Source: JAHFTY01 sp964584785 | GTDB taxonomy: Bacteria; Acidobacteriota; Terriglobia; 20CM-2-55-15 | Assembly: GCA_964584785.1 (NCBI GenBank) | Contig: CAZPBY010000035.1 | Location: 1 to 64,000, forward strand | Reading direction: 5' to 3' | Length of the DNA: 64,000 bases | Part shown: one piece after another, positions 46,053 to 55,671 of the stretch | Layout of the letters: each line of letters begins with the position of its first letter | Position numbering within the stretch: position 1 is the stretch's first letter | Notes under the pieces: model-generated | Told to the model about the DNA's origin: nothing | The model's input: the letters and a program-made list of their open reading frames with translations, nothing else | Databases searched by the model: none | Program-made: the position numbers and the translations under genes

Positions 46053-46249
46053 CCAGTTGGAGACGTTGTACGTCGACGGTATCGTGATTCTTGCGGTAGT
46101 CCTGGCGCCGAGAACGCGGTTTTCGCAAGTGCAATCGAGCAGCATCGTTGCCACTGCGCGAAGGGCTTCGAGTCGTGTTTTGCGGGGCACTAAAATCATC
46201 ATTTTTGACGATTGCCGAGTTTAAAACGGTCGCGTAAGAATCCTCGGTT

Positions 46250-47449
46250 ATGAGCCGCACAAACCAAACATCAAATCGGATTGAGGACGTTACCGCGCGG
46301 AACATGATCGAGACAATCGAACCTGTCCTTCGAAAATACTCCGCGCAAGCTGAAGCGGATCGTCGAATGCCGAGGGAGGCGATCGACGCGATTCTTGACG
46401 CCGGCATCATGCGCGCGCTGGTACCGACGGCATACGGCGGACATGAAATGAGCCTGCTCACCGCGGTAAAGCTGTATGAAGAGTTTTCGCGGATCGACAG
46501 CGCGGCCGGATGGATAACATCGAACTCTGGTGGAATTTCTACCTTTGGAATGATGTTCTCCGCACAAGCGAACCGGGAATTATATGCGGATCCACGAGCA
46601 ATGTTTGCGGGTGGGTGGTTTCCTCCGGGACGAGCAGAAGTCGTTCCCGGCGGCTATCGCGTAACGGGGCAATGGGCATTCGGAAGCGGTTGTGACTACG
46701 CAAACTGGCTTACCGGCCAGGTACTGGTATGGCATAACGGAGCTCCCCAAATCGGCTCTGATGGAAAGCCGGTTGCGCTTATTATTTTCTTCCCTGCAAA
46801 AGCAGCTACCATCATCGATACCTGGCACACACTGGGCATGCGTGGTACCGGAAGCAATGACGTGCGAATCGAGGATCTGTTTGTGCCCGAAAGGCACTGT
46901 TGGTCTGTTGCTCCGATCAAACCCATCGATCCAGCATTCTTTGGTTCTTTATATCGTCTCGCGTTCTGGACAGTCGGGCCGATCGTCGCTTCCGTGGCTT
47001 TGGGGATAGCGCGAGCCGCACTCGATGACTTCGTTTCGTTAGCCGCTATTAAGACGCCAAGCTATACACAAACGAGTTTGGCGGATAGGCCGATTGTCCA
47101 GGAGCGGGTCGCACGAGCGAGAGCTATGATCGATGCAGGACGGCGGAACCTTTACTCGACCATTCGCGACGCCGAAGAGTTTGTTGGGACAGCGGCACGC
47201 ATCAATATCGAACATGGTATCCCTCTCGCATTAGCCGGGGCGCATGCAATCGAGTCTGCATGTGAGGCCGTTGATCTGGTTCACAGATCAGCCGGGACCT
47301 CCGCGATAAAAGAGGAACAACCCTTTCAGCGATACTTTAGAGATGTGCACACCGTAAGTCAGCACGCGTTTGCATCTGCGGCACGATTGGAGTCTCTGGG
47401 TAAGCTTCTGCTGGGGCGCGAATCAGACTGGGCGTTCTATTATCTGTAG
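46250..47449 (+). CDS. Acyl-CoA-dehydrogenase-fold flavin monooxygenase (group D type)
   Basis: A 399-residue protein. IRALVPTAYGGHEM-like N-terminal motifs (DAGIMRALVPTAYGG), then DSAAGWITSNSGG, GGYRVTGQWAFGSGCDYANW and TLGMRGTGSNDV match the HpaC2/HsaA-type two-component flavin monooxygenase branch, which uses reduced flavin from a separate reductase to hydroxylate aromatics. A true acyl-CoA dehydrogenase is less likely because the substrate-binding block differs. No reductase gene is nearby. It converges with the LuxR-type gene. Confidence 0.75.
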   Translation: MSRTNQTSNRIEDVTARNMIETIEPVLRKYSAQAEADRRMPREAIDAILDAGIMRALVPTAYGGHEMSLLTAVKLYEEFSRIDSAAGWITSNSGGISTFGMMFSAQANRELYADPRAMFAGGWFPPGRAEVVPGGYRVTGQWAFGSGCDYANWLTGQVLVWHNGAPQIGSDGKPVALIIFFPAKAATIIDTWHTLGMRGTGSNDVRIEDLFVPERHCWSVAPIKPIDPAFFGSLYRLAFWTVGPIVASVALGIARAALDDFVSLAAIKTPSYTQTSLADRPIVQERVARARAMIDAGRRNLYSTIRDAEEFVGTAARINIEHGIPLALAGAHAIESACEAVDLVHRSAGTSAIKEEQPFQRYFRDVHTVSQHAFASAARLESLGKLLLGRESDWAFYYL

Positions 47450-47476
47450 CCTGTTTCTTTGTGGGTTTCTAACTAA

Positions 47477-48562
47477 TCAGACCAGATACTTCCGGTATGC
47501 GTATGAGACGGCTTCCGCCCGGTTGGACACCTGAATCTTTTCGAAAATATTCCGAACGTGCGTGGCAACCGTACTAAGACTGATGCATAGGTAGTCCGCA
47601 ATTTCGCGATTTGTGCTTCCCTCCGCGATACACCGTAAGACTTCGATCTCACGGCCGGATAGAACGGTCAGAGCTGTGCGGCCGGAAGTTCCAAATTGTT
47701 CATCGTGAGCGCGGAATGCTTCATAGGGACCGTGGGCGCCGAATTGCTCTGACCTGCGCTTTCCTGTTAATTCGAAAACTGAGAGGGCGGTCTCGTGTTG
47801 GCCGTTGAGGCGCAGTTCACCGCGCGATTCAAAATCGAAGCCTTTCCCGTCACACAGGTCTCGGACAACACTTGAGACATACACACTTCCCGCCGACGCT
47901 TTGGAAGATAGAATTATTGCCTCGTCGCGCGCCTGCCCGAATAAATTCATGTGTTGCGTGACGGGCTCGCCGGCACTCACGCCAATCCGGAGATCCATTT
48001 TCTTTTGTGAAAAAAAAGCGACAGAGACGCACGACCTTTGAATAGCGAGCGCGCACTCCAGTGCGCCGGTGATCGACGGAAACATTCCCGTGATACCAGT
48101 TTCGTCGCTGTGAACGGTTCTTCCGCCCCGATCATCGAATTCAGCTTGCGTGAAGGCACTCGATTGCAGGAACAGTTCAGTCATCTCGCCGGCCGACACC
48201 CGGTTCCGACTCTGGGGAGTCACGGAGGACACACACACGACAGTCCTTAATGAGAAGTTCTCCCATGCGGGCTCCGGTTGCCGTATCGGTCCGAGAAAGT
48301 TTTCTACGGCGGGCCAATCCACCTCGATAATACGGTTCGGCACGTTCCCATGCGCATCACGGTGCGTCTGATCAACCGCTTCTCTACTTGGTGCTTCGAC
48401 CAGACAGAAGCCGGTCGCGGCCCCGGCGTGGTACCAATAAGTAATGATGTGAGCTCCGTGTCTTTCTCCTGCTTTCAGATCGCACTCATGTAAACGAGCG
48501 ACTTCCTCTGGCGTAAACATTGCTGGATCAGGAGTATCATGCCGATCGATATACAGTGGCAT
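47477..48562 (-). CDS. DUF4242 - degenerate nucleotide-cyclase - LuxR regulator
   Basis: A 361-residue fusion. Residues 1-90 are DUF4242 (nickel-binding-like: MPLYIDRHDTPDPAMFTPEE, then HIITYWYHAGAATGFCLVEA). Residues about 95-270 resemble a class III cyclase domain (IGVSAGEPVTQHMNLFGQ, SVYVSSVVRDLCDGKGFDF) but the metal Asp motifs are missing (VVCVSSVTP, and HSDETGITGMF in place of TGDG), so it is probably a sensor, not an enzyme. The C-terminal 65 residues are a LuxR HTH (LSGREIEVLRCIAEGSTNRE). The first ATG that starts DUF4242 was chosen. A single regulator gene, end to end with the monooxygenase gene. Confidence 0.78.
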   Translation of the reverse strand: MPLYIDRHDTPDPAMFTPEEVARLHECDLKAGERHGAHIITYWYHAGAATGFCLVEAPSREAVDQTHRDAHGNVPNRIIEVDWPAVENFLGPIRQPEPAWENFSLRTVVCVSSVTPQSRNRVSAGEMTELFLQSSAFTQAEFDDRGGRTVHSDETGITGMFPSITGALECALAIQRSCVSVAFFSQKKMDLRIGVSAGEPVTQHMNLFGQARDEAIILSSKASAGSVYVSSVVRDLCDGKGFDFESRGELRLNGQHETALSVFELTGKRRSEQFGAHGPYEAFRAHDEQFGTSGRTALTVLSGREIEVLRCIAEGSTNREIADYLCISLSTVATHVRNIFEKIQVSNRAEAVSYAYRKYLV

Positions 48563-48781
48563 CGCGAATTTGCCTTGGGTCGCTCGAATACTACTCTGGC
48601 CGTCCGTCAAAGGCAAAACCGCTGGTAACGTGCCAGCCGGCTCTTCGCCGGCGGCGGGTGAATATTTGGACGCGACGGTTTCGAGTCGTGTGCCTCGAGA
48701 ATTGACGCAGAAAAGGACGCCGTCGTATTCCGACGATTGGTTAGCAGGGAAGATTCGTTGATGGCGATGCTGTTATTGATT

Positions 48782-48829
<48 letters not shown>

Positions 48830-48930
48830 ACTCCAGCAGGCCATATTATTGGCTTTCCGTTGGGTTGAGTACCTCTCATTGCGTCCCATTACGGCTCATT
48901 AGGGAAAAAGATGTGCGCAAAATGTGCGCA
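48830..48930 (-). repeat. Class A scar flank
   Basis: Copy of the class A flank of scar 2. On the minus strand the tail frame reads LRTFCAHLFP-stop. The nucleotidyltransferase module 5 starts immediately after it, with no free space (stop at 48934). Confidence 0.6.
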
Positions 48931-48933
48931 GGA

Positions 48934-49509
48934 TCACAGCTCGTTCCTAGCGAGAGCCAAAAGATCAGACAAATGGAGGAATTTGGCCCATCGGTCCAGA
49001 TACAAGTTGTCGAGTGACGCACCCTGAACCTTCAGCACTCCGAGCACATCACGCCATTGCTGATCCGAAACATTGCCCCCAAGTTGATACCACAGCAGTT
49101 TGTGCAGAACGACATCTTCGGGACTTGAGAATCGAACAGAAACAGGTGCCTCTGAAACTGCGAAGGTTTCGGTATGAGCGCGGCTCATTTCTTCCTTTTC
49201 CCAATCCTCGCCTCGAGCTACAAAAATGTCCGCCTTAAACATTGTTGCAAGGTGAATCACATTAAAAAAGGAATGGTGACGAATGGCCTCGGTGATGAGT
49301 TCTGTCGCCACGTAAAAATCGTTCTCGAGCGCTATGCCCAGGGCGTCTACGTGAGGTGTATCAATTTCGGCCATGAAATCGGCGTCCTGGGTTGCACGGG
49401 GGATCCCATAAACCGAACTGGCGAGCGAGCCTCCCACAACGTAGCGGATTCCCATATGGTCAAAGAGGCGAACGAGTATCGAAACAACGACGAGCGGATC
49501 ACCGATCAT
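48934..49509 (-). CDS. Nucleotidyltransferase, module 5
   Basis: A 191-residue protein. IRYVVGGSLASSVYGIPRAT followed by QDADFMAEI is the nucleotidyltransferase core (G-G-S and D-x-D). A later block MFKADIFVARGEDWEKEEM is less conserved. The start ATG directly follows the stop of the partner gene, so the two are cotranscribed, in the order partner first. It ends against class A scar flank 3. Longer than module 1, with a helical C-terminus. Confidence 0.75.
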   Translation of the reverse strand: MIGDPLVVVSILVRLFDHMGIRYVVGGSLASSVYGIPRATQDADFMAEIDTPHVDALGIALENDFYVATELITEAIRHHSFFNVIHLATMFKADIFVARGEDWEKEEMSRAHTETFAVSEAPVSVRFSSPEDVVLHKLLWYQLGGNVSDQQWRDVLGVLKVQGASLDNLYLDRWAKFLHLSDLLALARNEL

Positions 49510-49758
49510 TCAGTAACCCGATTCTTCGGGATTCCAACCAAACGCGCGAACCATCAATTCGGTATCGATCCAACGGGAAGCAAGTCGCAGCGCCTGCTCG
49601 CGCTCATCCGCTTCCGGGTAACGCCGGCGAATGTCCGCTAAGGCAAGCTTTTGGACTGTTTGAGTTAACAACGCCACTTGCTGCAACTTCGCGGCAGGGA
49701 GCATCCGGCGATATCCTTCAATCAGGAACGCCTCCACGTCCGGATGAGTGTCAGTCAT
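49510..49758 (-). CDS. Small partner protein of nucleotidyltransferase module 5
   Basis: An 82-residue helical protein: AFLIEGYRRMLPAAKLQQVA, then LALADIRRRYPEADEREQAL with a C-terminal acidic end. This family recurs just before nucleotidyltransferases of this kind. Its stop is immediately followed by the ATG of the nucleotidyltransferase gene. It probably neutralises or assists it; no proof. Confidence 0.6.
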   Translation of the reverse strand: MTDTHPDVEAFLIEGYRRMLPAAKLQQVALLTQTVQKLALADIRRRYPEADEREQALRLASRWIDTELMVRAFGWNPEESGY

Positions 49759-50242
49759 GCGGGAAGCTTAACACTTTAGAAGATCCAGGGCCGTTCGGTT
49801 TTGAAGAAATTACGGCACCCTGGATTGGCGTGTGGATGTCGCACGGAGCACTTGTGCGCAGATGGGCGCAACGGGGAAATTGGGTAATGGGGTCTTGGAG
49901 AAACGGAGCGTCAGGGACGAGTGCCTAAACGTGGATTGATGCTAAACACAGTACCCGACTATCCGTTCAAAAGACCCCAGTACCGGAAATTGGGTGAAAG
50001 GCGACGACACCTATCTATGCTTTCACAGGGATCCCGCCGCCGCCTCAACCGGCTTTTTCTCTGCTTAACCCGGGCGTCATTTGTCAAGCCATTGCGACAC
50101 TCAGCGACCATAGGGGCGCGTGCTTGCCATGTGTCGCTTTGAATCCGATATCTGGCTGGCCGCGGCAAACGACCTTGCGCTCTCCAGCGGCTAAAGACCG
50201 GAGAGACTCAAAAGGTCGTAACACTTCCAGTTGTGGCAAGCC
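49759..50242. other. Non-coding gap, 484 bases
   Basis: Between module 5 and the secreted-protein gene. No convincing frame. Around 49850-49880 the sequence ttgtgcgcagatgggcgca weakly resembles the class A scar tail, too short to claim. Confidence 0.35.
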
Positions 50243-50731
50243 TCAGCGGTCGAAGCAGATTTCCCCGGCAATTTCAGCTGGGTAGGTAAAGCCGTTACCG
50301 GTCGTTTTGCCGTTTGCAAAAAAAGTTCCCGTCACTCCCGCGAATTGTCCGGTGCTGGTTTGAGGATTGATGCGTCCCATCAGCGTAAAGGTGCCGGTCT
50401 CAAAATCGTAAAGATAGGTGTTCGTGGTCTTCAGATTTCCATGATTCGTCGTGATCGTGAGCTCTGACGTGTACGACACGATAGTAGCGGCAGGTGTAGG
50501 AAAGGCGCCGCTGGTAAAGATGCTTTGTGTTGTCCCGTTTAAAATCCCGCCGTTCGTAATGGTTCCCAAGGTCGTGTTGCCCGTACCGGGATACACGTCG
50601 ATCCACACACCAGTGGCGTGTTTGCAGGTGGTGTTCGGCGATTGCGCCGATGCGACTCGTCCGGGGCTCCAAAAAGAAACGATCATTAACGCCACACCGG
50701 CCACTCTGCCAAAACTGTTTCTTCCGTTCAT
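50243..50731 (-). CDS. Small secreted protein, unknown
   Basis: A 162-residue exported protein with a good Shine-Dalgarno (aaggag) and signal peptide (RVAGVALMIVSFWSPG to ASAQ). The mature part is a small beta-domain with TGVWIDVYPGTGNTTLG, then FAGVTGTFFANGKTTG; the C-terminus has one Cys (EICFDR), and the N-terminal part another (TTCKHATG). The last half resembles small beta-barrel secreted proteins. No family named. It is divergent from the ECF sigma gene at 50895. Confidence 0.6.
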   Translation of the reverse strand: MNGRNSFGRVAGVALMIVSFWSPGRVASAQSPNTTCKHATGVWIDVYPGTGNTTLGTITNGGILNGTTQSIFTSGAFPTPAATIVSYTSELTITTNHGNLKTTNTYLYDFETGTFTLMGRINPQTSTGQFAGVTGTFFANGKTTGNGFTYPAEIAGEICFDR

Positions 50732-50894
50732 AGGATTCTCCTTTCGAGGATCTGTTATGAACGCGACAATTCAGACGAAATTGGCCGGAAGTTTTTATGG
50801 CTCGAATCCTCTGGTGATTGCCATTCAATGATTGCCATTCAATTTGACTTGAAGATCGCAGGGTCATATTCTCTGCTCGATTTTCCGACCGCTT

Positions 50895-51476
50895 ATGAAC
50901 GAAGAATCGCCAATCACCGAGCTCCTTATCCATTGGGGGAATGGCGACAGACAGGCATTGGACCGATTGATTCCGATCGTGTATGCGGAATTACGACGGC
51001 AGGCTGCGCGCTACATGCGTTTCGAGCGTTCGGGCCATACGTTGGAAACGGCGGATTTGATTCACGAAGCCTACCTCCGACTGATCGATCAAACGAATGT
51101 CCAGTGGAAGAATCGAGCTCATTTCTACGCCATTTCGGCGACATTGATGCGTCGCATTCTTGTGGATCACGCGCGGCGGCAGCATCGGGTGAAGCGTGGA
51201 GGATCCGCGGTGACTGTACCGCTGCAGGAAGAACTGCTACCCGCGGGCAAGCGATGGCACACAGACTTGTTGGAACTCGATTTGGCTTTGACGCGACTCG
51301 CGGCAATCGACGGGCGCCAGAGTCAGATCGTCGAGCTTCGCTGTTTCAGCGGCTTGACGATCGAGGACACGGCGGCGGTCATCGGTGTATCGCCCACAAC
51401 AGTCAAAGACGAATGGAATCTGGCGAAGGCATGGCTGCGTCGCGAGATCGCCGGAGATAGACGACGTGACGCCTGA
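50895..51476 (+). CDS. ECF RNA polymerase sigma factor paired with kinase gene
   Basis: A 193-residue sigma factor close to the one at 14912. Region 2 has WGNGDRQALDRLIPIVYAEL and HTLETADLIHEAYLRLI; region 4 has VELRCFSGLTIEDTAAVIG and VSPTTVKDEW. It overlaps the start of the kinase gene by 11 bases, the usual organisation in this phylum. The adjacent secreted-protein gene may be a target. Confidence 0.88.
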   Translation: MNEESPITELLIHWGNGDRQALDRLIPIVYAELRRQAARYMRFERSGHTLETADLIHEAYLRLIDQTNVQWKNRAHFYAISATLMRRILVDHARRQHRVKRGGSAVTVPLQEELLPAGKRWHTDLLELDLALTRLAAIDGRQSQIVELRCFSGLTIEDTAAVIGVSPTTVKDEWNLAKAWLRREIAGDRRRDA

Positions 51477-54352
51477 ACGGTGGTTGCACATCAAGGATGT
51501 ATTTCGTTCCGCGCTGGAACGCCATCCGGAGGACAGGCCTGCCTTCCTCGATCAAGCTTGCGCCGGCGACTCCGCCATGCGTCAGGAGGTCGAATCCCTT
51601 ATTTCCAGTTTCCAGAACTCCGAAAGCATTCTGCGAGTGCCGGTGAACGACGCCGCGGCCGATCTCCTGGCTGGCGATCGGCCCAGGTCTGCCGTCGGCA
51701 TCCAACTCGGTCAGTATGAAATTATGGCTGTTCTCGGAGAAGGCGGAATGGGCGTGGTTTATCGCGCTCAGGACACCAAACTGAAGCGGCCGGTAGCAGT
51801 CAAATTGCTTTCAGACGAACTGGCGGATGCGGCTGCGCGCAGGCGTTTTCAGCGTGAGGCGCAGATGGCATCTTCATTAAATCATCCGCACATACTGACG
51901 GTGTATGACGCGGGTGAATTCGACGGGCGGCAATATCTTGTTACCGAATTTATCGACGGGATGGCGCTGCAGAGCTGGGTGCTCGAAGCATCTCGCACAT
52001 GGCTGGAAGTTGTGGAGTTGCTCATCGGCATCGCTGACGGTCTCGCTACGGCGCACACGGCTGGAATTCTGCATCGCGATATCAAGCCGGCCAAATATCC
52101 TCGTTACCAAAAACGGCTACGCAAAGCTTGTCGATTTCGGTCTGGCGAAACTCGATTCCGCCGCGGATGTGGCGACTACCTTAAGAAGTGAGCTTGCGAC
52201 ACGGCCTGGTGTCGTGATCGGAACAATAGCGTACATGTCACCCGAACAGGCTTGGGGTCAGCCGCTCGATGCGCGCAGCGATATTTTCTCATTCGGCGTC
52301 ACATTGTATGAGGCCCTTGCAGGATACAGGCCGTTTCAAGCCGCTACTGGGCTGGAGTTGTTGCAGTCGATTATTCACGCGCCGCCCAAGCCGCTCCCGG
52401 ACACACTTCCGGCCAGCCTTCGCGCCATTGTCGAGAAGAGTCTTCAAAAGAACGTTGCTGACCGGTATCCATCGATGGCTGAAGTGACAGCCGACCTGCG
52501 CCGAGTCGCGCGACAGACCGGCGAACCGGTTACGATCGCGCCGGCCAGGAAAAAGTCGCGATCATGGTTTTGGATGCCCGCTCTACCGCTGCTCTCGATA
52601 GCACTGATTGCGACGGCAGTTTCGCTATTAAGGATGCGTCACGAATCCTTGGCCCCGACGAGCCCCCCAAAATACGAGCAACTAACCAACTTCGCCGACT
52701 CCGCGACCCAGCCCGCGCTTTCCTCGGATGGGCGAATGATGGCATTCGTGCATGGTCCCGAAACATTCATTGGTCCCGGACAAATCTACGTGAAGTTCCT
52801 GCCGGCAGGCGATGCGGTACAACTCACCCACGACGATATGTTGAAAATGGCCCCGCGTTTTACGCCGGACGGGACTCGTATCGCGTATTCCACGATGAAC
52901 ACGACGTCGGGAGAGTTCTCAACCTGGATCGTACCTGTTCTGGGAGGTCAGGAACCGCGACGACTGTTTGCAAACGCTGAGGGGCTTACGTGGATACAGG
53001 AGAAGACGGAAAGAGGTATTGAGCCACGAGTTCTATTCTCGGAGGCTACAGGTAAGGGGATTACGCTGGCAGTGATGTCCTCCACGGAAAGCCGGTCCGA
53101 TCAGCGAACCGTGTACCTGGAAGATGGCATCATGGATCACTTCTCGTACCTTTCACCCGATGGAAAGAATTTGCTCCTTGCTGAAATGGGATTCAATGGT
53201 TGGCAGGCCTGCCGCCTTGTATCGTACGGCGGCGGTTCCAAAGGGAGAAAGGTCGGGCCCGCGACAGCTCAGTGCTCGAGTGCCGCATGGTCGCCCGATG
53301 GGAAGTGGATGTACTTCTCTGCCGATACCGGAAGCGGTTTCCATATCTGGCGTCAACATTTTCCCAACGGCGAACTCGAGCAGATGACCTTCGGCGTCAC
53401 CGAGGAGGAAGGCATCGAGCTTGCGCCCGATGGCCGCTCGTTCCTCACCTCCATCGGCACTCGCCAGAGTACATTGTGGATTCACGACTCGCGCGGCGAC
53501 CGGCAGGTCACCTCTGAAGGCTACGCCTTCTTCCCCTCGTTCTCTCGGGACAACAAGAGTCTCTACTACCTGGTACGAGCAGAAGGAGACTTTGCCATTC
53601 CGCGAGGCGCGCTGTGGATGATGAATCTGGAGTCCGGTGAGCGTCAGCACTTGTTTCCCGACTATTTGATGGAACATTACAGTCTCTCCTCCGACGGCGT
53701 GCGTCTGGTGTTTGTAGCCGCCACTGCCGCCGATCGCTTTGGCGTGTGGCTCACCACCTTGGATGGCCGTTCTGCGCCGCGCCGCCTTGCCGATAGTAAG
53801 GCATTACAGGCGTACTTCGGTTCGAGTGGCGAGGTGTTATTCGCAGCGCAGGAACCCAAGGGAACTTTCATTTATCGAGTTAAAGAAGACGGCACGGGTT
53901 CGACAAGAGTTACTGTTCCACACGCCGTCCAGTTTCTTTACGGTGTTTCGCCGGATGGAAAGTCGATCGCAGCGTGGGTGAACTCCGGTTTGACGGACGA
54001 GACGGCAAATGCCGTCGGGATATACCCTTTGGACGGCAGTGCGCCAACCATGATCTGCACCACCTGTGGCGGCCGTAGCCCAGACGAGCCGGGACTTGTC
54101 AACTGGTCGGCTGACGGCAAGTTTATCTACCTCAGCTTTTGGCGGCAGGGCACCTACGCGATTCCATTGCGGATGGGCCAGAACCTGCCTCCATTGCCCG
54201 CTGGAGGAATTCAATCCGCACAGGATGCAGCACGCCTGCCTGAGTCTAAACCATTCTCTGTGGCCGGAGCTTTTCCGGCGTCCAATCCGTCTGTTTACGC
54301 ATACGGCAAGCTGTCCGCGAACCGAAACATCTACCGTGTTCCCGTGAGGTAA
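51466..54352 (+). pseudogene. ECF-linked Ser/Thr kinase with PD40 propeller, frameshifted in catalytic loop
   Basis: GTG at 51466 starts VTPERWLHIKDVFRSALERH, the same helical N-terminal module as in the kinase at 6156. The kinase domain reads GEGGMGVVYRAQD, then VAVKLL, and reaches LHRDIKPA, where an extra base in the aaa at 52093-52095 shifts the frame. The other frame continues NILVTKNGYAKLVDFGLAK, YMSPEQAWG, and a PD40 propeller to the stop. With the frame repaired it is about 961 residues long. So one base separates a normal gene from a broken one: a recent null mutation or a sequencing error. No membrane segment is missing otherwise (MPALPLLSIALIATAVSLL). Confidence 0.85.
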
Positions 54353-54552
54353 CGGGTATCGCGTTTTGGATGCACTTTTTGGGCAAACGACAACGCGGTG
54401 AGGTGGCAAAGGGCCTCCGCGCCGTCTGCATGAGGGACAAATCCAATTTTAAAGACTGCTTCGTGGAAGTGAAGTTCAAGCTGCTTTCCAGCAAGAGGAT
54501 CAGGCAGGTGGTCTGATCTGATTTTTAAATGGAGGTTTGATCGAGGATAGTA
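54353..54552. other. Short non-coding gap before scar 4
   Basis: About 200 bases with no gene, ending at the tRNA fragment at 54553. Confidence 0.4.
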
Positions 54553-54597
54553 AATCGGGGCGACAGGATTTGAACCTCCGACCTACTGCGCCCAAGG
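54553..54597 (-). repeat. tRNA-Pro 3'-end fragment (att scar 4, class B)
   Basis: Like scar 1, with two visible mismatches to the intact tRNA (gacagg for gagagg, ctactgc for cctcctgc-type). It ends at cccaagg and goes straight into the class B flank 54598-54798. More decayed than the others. Confidence 0.75.
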
Positions 54598-54798
54598 AAA
54601 CTTATCTGTGATTTACCGCATGCTACGAAATGTCACCCGTTGCTTGAGGTCTCCGACTGTTTCCCTCATTTAACCGATCAGTGGTCGTATCTTGTATTCA
54701 GCGCTAGCAAGACGTGACGGTGAGCAACGTTTTGGGGTTCGTGTGAGCGTTGGTGTGAGCGTTAAAGATTCGAAGATTTCGTCACTCTCAAACCGGTT
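54598..54798 (-). repeat. Class B scar flank
   Basis: Second copy of 30668-30882: aaacttatctgtgatttacc, then catttaaccgatcagtggtc and gaagatttcgtcactctc. About 85-90% identical by eye. A minus-strand frame over 54670-54951 contains the class B end, but it is not recognisable as an enzyme. Confidence 0.6.
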
Positions 54799-54981
54799 TT
54801 CCGCCGCCCCGAGTTCTTCACATTCTCGTTGGGCTAATCGCTGATACCCTAATTCCGTGTTGTGGTGCCGACCTGTATCAGCCAGTGTTACGAGGCATTC
54901 CAATTCGGTGTAGTGTGAGCGTTTGCGTGAGCCAAAGAAAAAAGCGGGCAACCGGAGCCCGCCTAAACCGTTGATTTTATT

Positions 54982-55028
<47 letters not shown>

Positions 55029-55132
55029 ACTCCAGCAGGCTATATTATTGGTTCTCCGTTGGGTTGAGCACCTCTCATTGCGTCTCATTACGGCTCAATA
55101 GGGAAAAGATGTGCGCAAAATGTGCGCAACAC
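55029..55132 (-). repeat. Class A scar flank
   Basis: Third class A flank. On the minus strand the tail frame reads LRTFCAHLFPIEP-stop. Slightly more diverged than the other two copies. Confidence 0.6.
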
Positions 55133-55239
55133 GAATTCACTTCTCCAACATGTCTTTTACAGGTACATGCGTTGTAGGTAGGCTATAACTGACCGCGACG
55201 AGCAGGGAAGTAAGCCAGTCGCGCTTCCCGGAAAGTCGC

Positions 55240-55500
55240 GAAAAGAAGTCTTGCTGCTCGATGAGCCGACGGTTTATCTCGACCTCAAACATCAGATCCA
55301 GTTTTACGACATTCTTGAGCGGTTGAATTTGGAGCGGCGACTGACGAATCGCCAGCGTGACGCACGAGGTCAATCCGGCTGCGCGCTACGCTCGACGAAT
55401 GATCGTGCCGCGGCGGCCGTTTTGTGGCGGATGGCGCGCCCGATCAGGTGCTGACGGAAAAGAACCTTCACGACATTTTCGAAAGTCACGGCCTCGGTTG
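55240..55500 (+). pseudogene. Fragment of ABC importer ATPase (iron/B12 type)
   Basis: EVLLLDEPTVYLDLKHQIQF is a Walker B/D-loop block of a FecE/BtuD-type ATPase; after a frame change VTHEVNPAARYARRMIV gives the His-loop, and after another GRFVADGAPDQVLTEKN gives the C-terminal domain. No Walker A is present. Two frame changes and a missing 5' half mark it as a dead fragment within scar-bounded DNA. Confidence 0.75.
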
Positions 55501-55560
55501 TGACGCGTCCAGACGGTCACGGCTCGTTCATCATTCCCATTCGCTGACGATGCACGCCGC

Positions 55561-55640
55561 GCCGCTTTCGCTTAAACGGACCGAAATTCCTGTGGGCGTC
55601 GTGACCGCCCTGCTGGGCGGCCCCTTCTTCATCCCTGCTG
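55561..55640 (+). pseudogene. Fragment of FecCD-type permease C-terminus
   Basis: Reads EIPVGVVTALLGGPFFI, the highly conserved C-terminal end of FecCD/BtuC permeases, followed by a few unrelated residues. It lies just after the ATPase fragment in the same frame as its end. Debris of an iron-siderophore or cobalamin importer. Confidence 0.75.
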
Positions 55641-55671
55641 AAAAGAAAACCGGGAGATCTCTGGTAGAAGA

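Larger units (their letters stand above)
45296..46112 (+). repeat. Direct repeat, copy B (nucleotidyltransferase module 4)
   Basis: Second copy of 42883-43697. The core of about 760 bases differs at only around five positions; the last 55 bases diverge to about 80%. Its left end abuts the cyclase fragment, with no tRNA piece. The gluconolactonase gene and two gene fragments lie between the copies. Confidence 0.85.

Noticed and set aside
54670..54951. A 93-codon minus frame within class B flank
   Set aside because: May hold the tail of a lost gene but as a whole it joins unrelated DNA, so it is not called as a gene.
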